Under the pieces are notes generated by a model. It was not told the DNA's origin. It searched no databases and saw only the letters and a list, made by a program, of their open reading frames with translations. 64,000 bases of DNA. Origin: Neisseriaceae bacterium TC5R-5. Lineage in GTDB: Bacteria; Pseudomonadota; Gammaproteobacteria; Burkholderiales; Chromobacteriaceae. The translations under genes were made by a program, and so were the position numbers. Of the stretch, positions 55,947-64,000 are shown one piece after another. Position 1 is the stretch's first letter; each line of letters begins with the position of its first letter. The DNA is taken from the NCBI GenBank assembly GCA_020830965.2, contig JACCFC020000003.1:80420-144419 (forward strand), read 5' to 3'.

Positions 55947-58900
55947 CTAAGCGGGAATTCCGTAGCTAGGTAGCACCGCTCCACTGCGCTGATAGAGCGC
56001 CTGGTATTCTTCTAGGTCTTGGGTAAAGCGTGCGGGGTAGGTTTGAGCCAGTTTTTGGAAAATATCCAGCGCTTGCTGAAGCCTTGCCAGCGCCTGGGGG
56101 ATGTCACCTTGTTGCCGCAATATTTGGGCATAGTTAGCGAGTGACTTCGCCCAATCAGACTCAAAGCGTTGTGGTGTGTTGTCGGCGAGTTCGGCGAAAA
56201 TATCTACAGCCTGCTTAGCGTATTGGGTGGCTTCATCAAGCCGGCCCTGTGCAGCCAAACGGTTAGCGTAATTATTGAGAGACCCTGCCCACTCAGATTT
56301 AAAACGTTCTGGTTTATTACGGGCTAGTTCCTCGTGAATTTCCACAGCCTGCTTAGCGTATTGGGTGGCTTCGTCAAGCTGGCCCTGTTCAGCCAAATGG
56401 ACAGCGTAATTATGAAGAGATGTAGCCCAATCAGGCTTGAAACGTTCGGGTTGCTTACAAGCTAGCTCCTTGCGAATCTCTAGGGCTTGCTTAGCGTATT
56501 TAGTGGCCTCAGCAAACTGGCGCTGTTCGGCCAAACGTTTAGCGTAATTATTGAGGAACATCGCCCAGTCAGGTTGAAAGAGTTCGGAATTCTTAGTGAC
56601 CAGTTTTGTGTAAATCTTCAGAGTCTGCCTATCGTATTTGACCGCCTCATCAAGCTGACCTTGGTCAGCCAAGCTAGCAGCGTAGTTATTGAGAGACCTA
56701 GCCAAGTCAGCTTTAAAACTTTCGGGGTTGTTAGCGGCGAGTTCTACGTAAATCTCCACAGCCTGCTTATCGTATTTGAGCGCTTCATCAAACTGACCCT
56801 GTTCAACCAAACGAGCAGCGTAATTGTGGAGAGACCCTGCCCACTCAGCTTTAAAACTTTCGGGGTTGTTAGCGGCGAGTTCTGCGTAAATGTCCACAGC
56901 CTGCTTAGCGATGGGTAAAGCTGCCGAGAAGCTACCTTGGGCAACCAAACAGATGGAGAGATGGTTAAGTGCGACGGCGAAGGCTTCAGAGTCAATCTTG
57001 GTTTTAGCAGCCAGTTGTTCGGTTCGGCTTTGCCAGAGTAAAACCGACAAATCAACCAAGGGGAGAATTTCGTTTAGTCGATGTTTTTCGAGTATTCCGA
57101 ACACCTGTGCCTGTTGTGCCTGTGTTAACTGTCCAAATGCTTGCTCCACCAAGCCCGGCAAGGGGCTAGGGGTGGCGATGATGACTGTGACTAAATCATC
57201 AGCACAGGCGGCAAAGTGGCGGCTAAGCGCGGGCAAGAGCTGTTCACCACGCGCAGGCCATTGCCGCAGCATCCGCGCCAGTACGGTCAGGCTGTTGCGG
57301 CGCAAGCTTGGCTGGCCGCTGCCGAGCACGGCATCCAGTAAGGATGCGCCAGCGTCGCTAAGCAGGGTGTGCGCGACTAAGGCTTCGCCGAGTAGGTCTG
57401 GGCGCAGGGCGGGCAAGCCCTGGCTGGTTTGCGGGTAGAGCGGGGTTAGTTGCCTGAATAAGCGTTGGAGGGTGCGCTTATCGCTATCGCTGGCTTGTTG
57501 CCAGATGTCTTGATAATTGCGTGATGAAGGCAGGCCATCCGCCAGCGTCGCCAGCGTCAGCAGTAGCTCGGCGTGCTCGGGATGTTCGGGATGTTCGGCT
57601 TCGCCCAAGGCGCGCTGCCAGTAGCGTTGTTCATAGCCGAGCAGTGTGCGGGTAAGGCTTTGCGCCGAGCCGGCTTGTTCGCCCTGTAAGACGAGCAGCG
57701 CGGCCATTTGCAGGTAAAGCGGCTGGGCGAAGTGGGCTTCGTGCAACTGCGGCTGGCTGGGGTTGGGGGGGAGGCCGAGCTTGGCGGCCAGCGCCTGCAT
57801 CGCTCGCTGGTAGGCGGCGACGCGGCTGTCTAGGCTGTCGTGCAAGCTGGGCAGCATAAACGGGCCGCTGGTGGCGAGGCCATCCAGTAAATCGGTACAG
57901 GCTGAGTCTATATGGGGCAGGCGTTGCCACCATTCGCCGCTATCGCGTGCCAGCAGCAGCAGGCGTACCGACTGGGCTGGCGGGCGGGCGCGTAGCGCTT
58001 TGAGGAGGTGGAGGAAAGCGGTTTGCCGGGTTTCGGCGTAGTCCAGCACTAGGCAGCTAGCTTGGGTGCTGTTGGCCAAGTAGCCTGCGACGTCGCTGAC
58101 GGGGGTTGTATGGGGCAGCAGACCAGCCTGCCAGCCGTCTTGCTGCAAGCGGCGGCACAGTTCTAGCGCCAGCCGGGTTTTGCCGCTGCCACCGCTGCCG
58201 GTGAGTAGGCGCACGGTCAGCGGGTAGGTGGAGTCGTGCACCCAGTCCCATTGTTGTTGCAAAAAGGGTTCGCGGGCGGGGTCGAAGGGAATGGCGGCTT
58301 CTTCGGCGCGTAGTAGTCCGTTGGGACTTAGGCCGCTATTGGGCTGCCAGCGTGGTTGTGGCAGTTGTAGTAGTGAAGGGGCTTGGGGGGTGATTGTGGG
58401 TGCCGGGGTGTGTACTGCAATGGGGGTGTTTTGTGCCGGTGCAGGTGTAGACCAGCCTAGTATCTCGGCAAACTGGTCGGCGCAGTGTTTCCAGCTATAG
58501 CGTTGCAGCAGGGTGTTGCGTAGTTGACTGGCTTTGTTGCGGGCGTCTGGTGGGTTTTTGGCGATTTGAATCAGGGCATCGGCGACGAGTTGGCAGTCTT
58601 TGTCCTGAAAAAACGGCTCATCCACGCTACCGGCGATATCCAATGGCGTAATTTGATGTTTGAGGTTTTCATCTTGCAGTAAGCGGTAGACCCCGCTTGC
58701 CTGGCTGAGCAGCAGAGGCACCCCGGCGGCAATGGCATCCCAGGCGACCAGGCCAAAGCCTTCGTGCCAGGAGGGCATCAGCGCGACGCTGGCGCGGCTT
58801 AAGTCTGTAAACAGTTTTTGTCTGTCCGTGGTGAAGGGCAGTGCTTGCAGATTGACCACGCGCCCGGCGTACTGCTGCGCAAAGCTTTTTAGGCCTTGTT

Positions 58901-59699
58901 CGGCGTTACTGTGTTCGGCAGTTTGGCTGTGTTCCATGTCCACACCACGCAGCGTGAGCGTCGGGCCTTGGCTGCCTTGCAGGCAATCGGGTAGGCCAGA
59001 ATCGTTATCGGCTCGCTTAATGGCGCTGGCAAAGCCCGCTACGCCCAGATGGGCTTGTTTGATTTTTTGCTCGCTCAGGCGGCCACTGATAAAACCTTTA
59101 AAAGTCTTTGGGGTTGGTTTTTCTGTAATGTCGGCTAGGCCGGGTATCAACATCTCAATGGTATGGTCAGGCAGCATATCGGCCAGCGCATCACGCAGCA
59201 GGGGGCCGATGGCTAACACGATGTCGGCTTGTTGAAATAGCGCTTCCTGTTGTTCGGCCTTGGTCGTGGCGCTGTGGCTGTTTTCGGCGAAAGCTTCGTA
59301 ATGCTGATAGCTCATATGGTGGATGAGGGCGCTTTTGCCGCCGTGTGTCTGTGCTGCCGCCAGCGCTATCGCTCCGGTGATGCGGTCATGGCCTAGCCAG
59401 ACGGTGTGCTCAGGCGGTAAAGGCGGCTTTGCTAGTTTTTCGTTCAGCTTGTGCCAGACCAGGGTTTCCAGCGTTGCTGGTAAGCCGTCTGTTGTGGGCG
59501 AACCGAGTGCAATCAGCGTAACTTGCTGCTCGGCTGCGGCGGTTTGTTGTTCCGGGCTGGCGTCTGGCACTACGCAGTAGACACGGGTGTGTGGCGCGGG
59601 GTAGGCGGTGGCAAGGGCGAGTAGCAGGTCGTGGTTAAAGCTGTTGATGCCGCCAAATTGCGGCCCCCAGCCGGTGGCGAAGGCGATGAGTGTGTGCAT
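55947..59699 (-). CDS. Glycosyltransferase-STAND NTPase-TPR fusion protein
   Basis: I chose ATG 59699 (M-H-T-L-I-A-F-A-T-G-W-G-P-Q-F-G-G-I-N), giving 1250 residues. Residues 1-420 are a GT-B (GT4-like) glycosyltransferase, whose usual E-x7-E reads E-G-F-G-L-V-A-W-D, Asp replacing the second Glu. After a Pro-rich linker (about 425-470), residues 480-900 are a STAND-type P-loop NTPase (Walker A G-S-G-G-S-G-K-T, 501-508; Walker B C-L-V-L-D-Y-A-E near 550). Residues about 910-1245 are some seven TPRs with a 46-residue period. STAND-TPR proteins are known as conflict/defence switches, in which the N-terminal domain acts as effector. A glycosyltransferase there is unusual. The role is inference. 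Confidence 0.85.
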   Translation of the reverse strand: MHTLIAFATGWGPQFGGINSFNHDLLLALATAYPAPHTRVYCVVPDASPEQQTAAAEQQVTLIALGSPTTDGLPATLETLVWHKLNEKLAKPPLPPEHTVWLGHDRITGAIALAAAQTHGGKSALIHHMSYQHYEAFAENSHSATTKAEQQEALFQQADIVLAIGPLLRDALADMLPDHTIEMLIPGLADITEKPTPKTFKGFISGRLSEQKIKQAHLGVAGFASAIKRADNDSGLPDCLQGSQGPTLTLRGVDMEHSQTAEHSNAEQGLKSFAQQYAGRVVNLQALPFTTDRQKLFTDLSRASVALMPSWHEGFGLVAWDAIAAGVPLLLSQASGVYRLLQDENLKHQITPLDIAGSVDEPFFQDKDCQLVADALIQIAKNPPDARNKASQLRNTLLQRYSWKHCADQFAEILGWSTPAPAQNTPIAVHTPAPTITPQAPSLLQLPQPRWQPNSGLSPNGLLRAEEAAIPFDPAREPFLQQQWDWVHDSTYPLTVRLLTGSGGSGKTRLALELCRRLQQDGWQAGLLPHTTPVSDVAGYLANSTQASCLVLDYAETRQTAFLHLLKALRARPPAQSVRLLLLARDSGEWWQRLPHIDSACTDLLDGLATSGPFMLPSLHDSLDSRVAAYQRAMQALAAKLGLPPNPSQPQLHEAHFAQPLYLQMAALLVLQGEQAGSAQSLTRTLLGYEQRYWQRALGEAEHPEHPEHAELLLTLATLADGLPSSRNYQDIWQQASDSDKRTLQRLFRQLTPLYPQTSQGLPALRPDLLGEALVAHTLLSDAGASLLDAVLGSGQPSLRRNSLTVLARMLRQWPARGEQLLPALSRHFAACADDLVTVIIATPSPLPGLVEQAFGQLTQAQQAQVFGILEKHRLNEILPLVDLSVLLWQSRTEQLAAKTKIDSEAFAVALNHLSICLVAQGSFSAALPIAKQAVDIYAELAANNPESFKAEWAGSLHNYAARLVEQGQFDEALKYDKQAVEIYVELAANNPESFKADLARSLNNYAASLADQGQLDEAVKYDRQTLKIYTKLVTKNSELFQPDWAMFLNNYAKRLAEQRQFAEATKYAKQALEIRKELACKQPERFKPDWATSLHNYAVHLAEQGQLDEATQYAKQAVEIHEELARNKPERFKSEWAGSLNNYANRLAAQGRLDEATQYAKQAVDIFAELADNTPQRFESDWAKSLANYAQILRQQGDIPQALARLQQALDIFQKLAQTYPARFTQDLEEYQALYQRSGAVLPSYGIPA

Positions 59700-59876
59700 G
59701 CTGTGTGTGGTGAGGGGTGGCTGATGGCGGTGGTGGCAATCATGCAGATGGGATGATAAAGCAGATTGGCGGTATGGGGCAGATTTAGTGTGGCTTGCGC
59801 TAGGCGAGTGGCCTCGCTTTTGAATGTGGCTTTGGCTCTTATGGCCTGCCAAGCTAAGCCTTGGCCGGCGATGTTT

Positions 59877-60659
59877 TTAGAAGAAGTTGTATTTCAGGCT
59901 ATAGATCAGCGCATTTTGATTCCCTGCTACGCCCAGCTTATTCACCGCATAGCGGTATTGCAGGCCAGTTGTTAGGGCTTTGACCGGTGTCCACCACAAG
60001 GCGACGGCGCCATTCTGGCCGGTACGATGTTGCTCTGTGCCCGTTGGGGTAGCCAGGGTAGTGAAGTGTTCGCGGCGTTTGAATTCGGTTTCGTGCCATT
60101 GGGTGACGCTGAAGGGCTGGCCAAAGGCGTTGAAGTCAAAGCCGGCCACATAGCCGGTCATATAGCCGTTAAAGTGCGCGCCTTGCTGATATTGCAATTC
60201 TTGATGCCAACCCAGGAAAGGCTTGAACCAGACTTGGCCGAAGCTGAGGTCGGCGCCTAGCCCTAGCACCCGGTTCTGGTCGAAGAATTCGTGGCCTCTA
60301 GTGTCGTAGACATGGGTATAGAGTTTGACCGGTACGGTGCCGATATCGGCCAGATTAAAGCGTGCGATCAGTTTGCTGGTGTAGCGGCGGTCGGCGGCTT
60401 TGATTTCGGTTTCGTTGCGGTTCCAGTTTTCCAGATCAAAAAAACCGTAAACATCGCCCCAGGAGCGGCCTAAACCGCCTTCGGCTTCTAGGTACTGAAA
60501 GTTACGCTTGGCTCCGAATGGGCCTGCCTGAGTGCGTTCTAGCGTGCTGCCTGACCAATTCAGCTGATTGATGCTGATATTGGCAAATTGATAGTCGGCG
60601 GCCTGGGCAGAAGCTGCCGAACAAAGTGTGGTGATAAGTAAGAATTGACTGGTTTTCAT
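59877..60659 (-). CDS. Tsx-like nucleoside-specific outer membrane channel
   Basis: This 260-residue protein has a signal peptide (residues 1-20, ending A-Q-A-A) and a beta-barrel layout ending in F, as needed for Bam recognition. Y-Q-F-A-N-I-S-I-N-Q-L-N-W and D-V-Y-G-F-F-D-L-E-N-W match the Tsx/OmpK family, which passes nucleosides and is used as a receptor by some phages and colicins. The ligand is not provable from sequence. Confidence 0.8.
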   Translation of the reverse strand: MKTSQFLLITTLCSAASAQAADYQFANISINQLNWSGSTLERTQAGPFGAKRNFQYLEAEGGLGRSWGDVYGFFDLENWNRNETEIKAADRRYTSKLIARFNLADIGTVPVKLYTHVYDTRGHEFFDQNRVLGLGADLSFGQVWFKPFLGWHQELQYQQGAHFNGYMTGYVAGFDFNAFGQPFSVTQWHETEFKRREHFTTLATPTGTEQHRTGQNGAVALWWTPVKALTTGLQYRYAVNKLGVAGNQNALIYSLKYNFF

Positions 60660-60676
60660 GATACGGTTTGATAGGT

Positions 60677-60961
60677 TTATCTTTGTTGCTGTAAAAAACT
60701 TTGCTTGGCCTGCGAGCTAAGTTGCTTGAAGGCGTATTCCATTTGCAGCGCACGGGAGCGATTTTCGCACTCCCATATCTGCGCAATATTTAATGGTGGG
60801 TTAAGCCGGGTATAGCGGGCGCCTTTGCCGGCACAGTGTTGCGCATAGCGGCGTGTGACATCGGTGGTGATACCGGTGTACAGCGCGCCATTGCTACAGC
60901 GCAACACGTAGACAAACCAAGGCTTGTTGCTGCCAGGTTTAGCCGGTGGTGACTTCGGCAT
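60677..60961 (-). CDS. GIY-YIG nuclease domain protein (YhbQ/UPF0213-like)
   Basis: A 94-residue single-domain GIY-YIG protein: the motif appears as V-Y-V-L then L-Y-T-G-I-T, followed by R-x-x-x-H (R-R-Y-A-Q-H) and a later conserved Glu in A-L-Q-M-E-Y-A-F-K. Members related to UvrC nuclease and YhbQ act on DNA, but the role of this one is unknown. Its start overlaps the end of the upstream TerC-type gene by 23 bases. Confidence 0.85.
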   Translation of the reverse strand: MPKSPPAKPGSNKPWFVYVLRCSNGALYTGITTDVTRRYAQHCAGKGARYTRLNPPLNIAQIWECENRSRALQMEYAFKQLSSQAKQSFLQQQR

Positions 60962-62528
60962 CGGCTAGGGGGCTGATCAGTACCCGTTCGGTACGGTTGC
61001 CTTTTTGCAGGGTCACTTGTAGTTTCCAGTCGCCGATGATGATTTCGTCGCCTTCGCGCGGGATGCGTTCTAGGTAATCCATCAGCAGACCGGCTACGGT
61101 GTGGAAGTCTTCGTCATCAAAGCTGCCCAGCGTCAGGTATTGTTCCAGCGTCACCAGTTCCATGCTGCCTTCTACATCGTAGCTGCCGTCTGCTCTGGAT
61201 ACGATGGAGGCCAGTCCATCGCGTTCGTGCTCTTCTGGAAATTCACCGGCAATCGCTTCCATCAGGTCTTTTTGCGTAACAATGCCTTCCAGGCTGCCGA
61301 ATTCATCCACAACAAAGGCCATGTCGGCGGCGTGGGTGCGGAAGCTTTCCAGTGCTTTGAGCACGGTAACGGTTTCCGGCAGCACCAGCGGCTGACGCAA
61401 GGCGGCATGGATGTCCAGCTCGCCGCCATCCAGTAATTGCGCCAGCAGGTCTTTACGCGCCACGATGCCCAGTGGTTCGTCTATGCTGCCATCGCGAATC
61501 ACTATCAGGCGTGAGTAAGGGCTGTCGCGCAGGGTTTTACGTTGCGCTTCGTTACTCTGGCTCAGGTCTAGCCGATGCAGATCAGCACGTGGAGTAGCGA
61601 TGACGCGAATCGGCCGTTCGGCCAGGGTGAGTACGCTGTGAATCATCGCCCGCTCGTTGTGTGCAAAGGCTTCTTCCGTTTCTTCGTCGATATTGTCTTC
61701 GATCTTGCTATGGTCTTCATTGCTGCTGACGGCAGTTAAACGTGTACCCAACAGGCTTAGTACCGTATTGGCTGTGCGTTCGCGCAATGATTGATTGCCA
61801 TGCAGATGGCGGGTGCGGTTGGCTTGCGATACTTGATTGAATGCTTCAATCAATACGGAGAAACCAATAGCAGCATACAAATAGCCTTTGGGAATGTGAT
61901 AGCCAAAGCCTTCGGCAACTAGGCTAAAACCAATCATCAACAAGAAGCCCAGGCATAGCATCACCACGGTAGGGTGGGCGTTAACAAAGGTTGTCAGCGG
62001 CTTACTGGCGGCGATCATCAGGATCATGGCAATCACCACGGCAGTCATCATCACCGGTAGGTGCTCGGCCATGCCGATGGCGGTAATTACCGAGTCAATC
62101 GAAAATACAGCGTCCAGCACCACAATCTGGGTAACGATGGTGGCAAAGGCGGCATATACTTTTTGGTTATTGCTTTTAACTTCGTCCACGCCTTCCAGGC
62201 GTTCATGCAGTTCGGTGGTGGCTTTGAATAGCAGGAATATCCCGCCGCCGAGCATAATGAGGTCTCTACCAGAAAAGGGTTGGCCCAGAATGTGGAAGAG
62301 TGGAGTGGTGAGTGTGACCAGCCAGGAAATACTTGCCAGCAGAATCAGGCGCATGACCAATGCAAAAGACAGGCCAAGAATGCGGGCGCGGTCGCGTTGA
62401 TCAGGGGGTAATTTGTCCGCCAGAATGGCAATAAAGATAAGGTTGTCAACCCCTAGTACAACTTCCAGAATAATCAGTGTAAGCAGGCCCAGCCAGGCCG
62501 AGGGGTCGGATAGCCACGTGACGTCCAT
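60939..62528 (-). CDS. TerC-family membrane protein with CBS and CorC/HlyC domains
   Basis: This 529-residue protein is of the YegH/YoaE type. Residues 1-235 are a TerC domain with about seven hydrophobic segments and the acidic motif V-L-G-V-D-N-L-I-F. Residues about 300-430 hold two CBS domains ([30 protein letters not shown]). Residues 445-525 are a CorC/HlyC transporter-associated domain. TerC proteins are linked to metal ion (Mn2+) export and tellurite resistance. The substrate is inferred. Confidence 0.88.
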   Translation of the reverse strand: MDVTWLSDPSAWLGLLTLIILEVVLGVDNLIFIAILADKLPPDQRDRARILGLSFALVMRLILLASISWLVTLTTPLFHILGQPFSGRDLIMLGGGIFLLFKATTELHERLEGVDEVKSNNQKVYAAFATIVTQIVVLDAVFSIDSVITAIGMAEHLPVMMTAVVIAMILMIAASKPLTTFVNAHPTVVMLCLGFLLMIGFSLVAEGFGYHIPKGYLYAAIGFSVLIEAFNQVSQANRTRHLHGNQSLRERTANTVLSLLGTRLTAVSSNEDHSKIEDNIDEETEEAFAHNERAMIHSVLTLAERPIRVIATPRADLHRLDLSQSNEAQRKTLRDSPYSRLIVIRDGSIDEPLGIVARKDLLAQLLDGGELDIHAALRQPLVLPETVTVLKALESFRTHAADMAFVVDEFGSLEGIVTQKDLMEAIAGEFPEEHERDGLASIVSRADGSYDVEGSMELVTLEQYLTLGSFDDEDFHTVAGLLMDYLERIPREGDEIIIGDWKLQVTLQKGNRTERVLISPLADAEVTTG

Positions 62529-62649
62529 GATGAAAAATCAGATTCCTTAGTAATGAAAACTCGACAAAAATACCACAAGGCCCAGTCGCCTTGATATTTG
62601 TTTTATGTCAGCAGGCCAACGACTTAGGAAAAGTGTCGTGTCCATACAT

Positions 62650-62686
62650 CAAAAAATGCAAAAGGCCACGGCAAGTGACCGTGGCC
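62650..62686 (-). terminator. Terminator after ccsB
   Basis: On the minus strand GGCCACGG-TCACTTG-CCGTGGCC is followed by TTTTGCATTTTTT, 17 bases after the ccsB stop. Confidence 0.85.
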
Positions 62687-62702
62687 AACCACAACAGTTG
62701 CT

Positions 62703-63848
62703 TTATAGCGTACCGTAGGAATGTAAACCAGCTAGGAACATATTCACGCCCAGAAAGGCGAAGCTAGTCACGAACAGGCCAATCACTGCCCACCAGGCTA
62801 GCGGCGCACCGCGCCACCCTTTTACCAGGCGGATATGCAGCCAGGCGGCATAGTTAAGCCAGACAATCAGCGCCCAAGTTTCTTTCGGGTCCCAGCTCCA
62901 GTAGCCACCCCAGGCATCCGCCGCCCACATCGCCCCCAGGATGGTGGCAATGGTGAAGAATAAAAAGCCGACTGAAATCACTTTATACATGATTTCGTCC
63001 AGCACTTCGGCGGCTGGCAAGCGGTCTTTCAGCCAGCCTTTCAGCACTAGCAGTTGGGCAATACCCAGCATTGCGGCAATGGCAAACGCTCCGTAACCGA
63101 CAAAATTGGCCGGTACGTGGATTTTCATCCACCAGGATTGCAATGCAGGAATCAGCGGCTGAATTTCATGCGCCTGGCGCTCAAAGGTGTACCACAGGGT
63201 AAAGGCGACGGCGACATTGATAATCAGCAGCACAAATGCGCCCATCTGCCGCGCGGCGTATTTGGCTTCGTAGTACAGATACATCAGCGCGGTAATGATG
63301 GTGAACATCACGAAGACTTCGTACAGATTGGACACCGGTATATGGCCGATGTCGGGGCTGATTAAATAACTTTCGTACCACCGTGTCAGTAATCCGGCCA
63401 GCCCCATAGTGGCCGCTGCCCAGCACAGACCGCTGCCGAGCATGGTCAGCGTGGATGAACGTACCAGTAAGCCGGCCCAATAACTGAGATTAGCCAGGAA
63501 AAACAGCGTACACATCCACATAATGGCCGACTGACTGGCCAGCAGATATTTCAACCAGAACGCGGTTTGGCCGCGCGCCAGATCACCCTGATAGGCCAGA
63601 ATAGCCAGCAGGGCAATACCTGCCGTCAGTGGAAAAAACCAGCGCAAGGGTTTCCAGAACCAGCCCAGTGCAATCAGTCCCAGTGTGGCACCAACAAAAA
63701 TAGCTTGTTCGTAACCATCCATATAGCTGCGATACAGATGAAAGCTATACGCCGTCGTCAGGCAGAGCAGCAGCGCATACAGCCAATCTGCGATGCCCAG
63801 CCGCTTTAGCCCTGAGTGCTGTGTAAATGAGTGACTAAGTTCCATCAT
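62703..63848 (-). CDS. ccsB: Cytochrome c biogenesis protein CcsB (ResC/CcsA-type)
   Basis: This 381-residue polytopic protein is of the system II cytochrome c maturation pathway. The tryptophan-rich haem-handling motif W-G-G-Y-W-S-W-D-P-K-E-T lies near residue 313. Conserved histidines are in K-I-H-V-P-A-N-F and near A-W-L-H-I-R-L. With ResB it carries haem to the outside and attaches it to apocytochromes. The start overlaps the resB stop. System II is usual in betaproteobacteria. Confidence 0.93.
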   Translation of the reverse strand: MMELSHSFTQHSGLKRLGIADWLYALLLCLTTAYSFHLYRSYMDGYEQAIFVGATLGLIALGWFWKPLRWFFPLTAGIALLAILAYQGDLARGQTAFWLKYLLASQSAIMWMCTLFFLANLSYWAGLLVRSSTLTMLGSGLCWAAATMGLAGLLTRWYESYLISPDIGHIPVSNLYEVFVMFTIITALMYLYYEAKYAARQMGAFVLLIINVAVAFTLWYTFERQAHEIQPLIPALQSWWMKIHVPANFVGYGAFAIAAMLGIAQLLVLKGWLKDRLPAAEVLDEIMYKVISVGFLFFTIATILGAMWAADAWGGYWSWDPKETWALIVWLNYAAWLHIRLVKGWRGAPLAWWAVIGLFVTSFAFLGVNMFLAGLHSYGTL

Positions 63849-64000
63849 ATCCCTCGTAACAACTGTTTGATGGCGTCGCAGTGACGCGTGAAATCGGTGT
63901 CCAAATCGCGATTGTGCCGGTTGGAAGCCATAGCGATACGCACTTGCTTATCGTGCAGGCTGACCCACAAGCGTAATTCACGGACGTAAAACATCAGGAT
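63845..64000 (-). CDS. resB: ResB/Ccs1 cytochrome c biogenesis protein, C-terminal end (partial)
   Basis: The frame entering from the right edge ends at TGA 63847-63845 and reads L-M-F-Y-V-R-E-L-R-L-W-V, then R-I-A-M-A-S-N-R. This is the typical ResB C-terminus, and the gene overlaps the start of ccsB. The rest lies outside the window. Confidence 0.85.
   Translation of the reverse strand: MLMFYVRELRLWVSLHDKQVRIAMASNRHNRDLDTDFTRHCDAIKQLLRGI

Overview
The window looks like chromosome of a betaproteobacterium, most likely of the Neisseriales/Chromobacteriaceae type. This rests on protein character and gene content: MltB, DnaX-YbaB-RecR, PurEK, a PilS/PilR pair, SecA beside DciA-like proteins, HemA-PrfA, and system II cytochrome c biogenesis (CcsB/ResB). 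No rRNA is present to fix the species, no tRNA was recognised, and the placement is inference.

Layout. Positions 1-11.7 kb are housekeeping: the tail of hrcA, mltB, dnaX-ybaB-recR, purEK, an ElaA-type acetyltransferase, parC (interrupted by an 11-C run that breaks its frame) and pilSR. Positions 11.7-28.0 kb hold a compact Mu-like contractile tail cluster. It has sheath, tube, spike, baseplate, fibre, lysis genes, a Mor-type activator and a self-cleaving S24 repressor, but no capsid, portal, terminase, integrase or transposase. It is best read as an SOS-controlled R-type tailocin. Its tape-measure slot is occupied by two AT-rich genes, one carrying lytic transglycosylase plus NlpC/P60 domains, the other unrecognised. 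Positions 28-32 kb hold secA and two tandem DciA-like genes. Positions 32.5-36.9 kb hold an O-antigen modification (gtr-like) cluster whose GtrB-like gene has an in-frame TAG. A second tail-fibre gene with the same anchor but another tip follows at 37-38 kb.

Positions 38.4-43.9 kb hold a complete hutIGUH histidine-degradation operon behind a HutC-like operator. A TolC-family gene bracketed by inverted MITE-like repeats, gabT-gabD, prfA-hemA, an Asp/Glu racemase, pdxH and fadH follow to 54.8 kb. Positions 55-59.7 kb are accessory: an inverted-repeat-bounded cassette (small gene behind a structured leader), a 7-bp tandem repeat, and a 1250-residue glycosyltransferase-STAND NTPase-TPR fusion that resembles a conflict/defence protein. 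The window closes with a Tsx-like porin, a GIY-YIG protein, a TerC-CBS protein, ccsB and the 3' end of resB.

The most novel-looking items are: (1) a ~252-nt structured leader present twice (32144-32394 and 55513-55764), with compensatory base-pair changes in two hairpins and a shared palindromic repeat upstream; (2) the glycosyltransferase-STAND-TPR fusion; (3) the tailocin with its unusual tape-measure slot and a spare fibre gene 24 kb from the first; (4) the poly-C frameshift at the start of parC. The O-antigen cluster and the spare fibre lie side by side, which suggests (inference only) that receptor change and fibre change may be linked in this strain.
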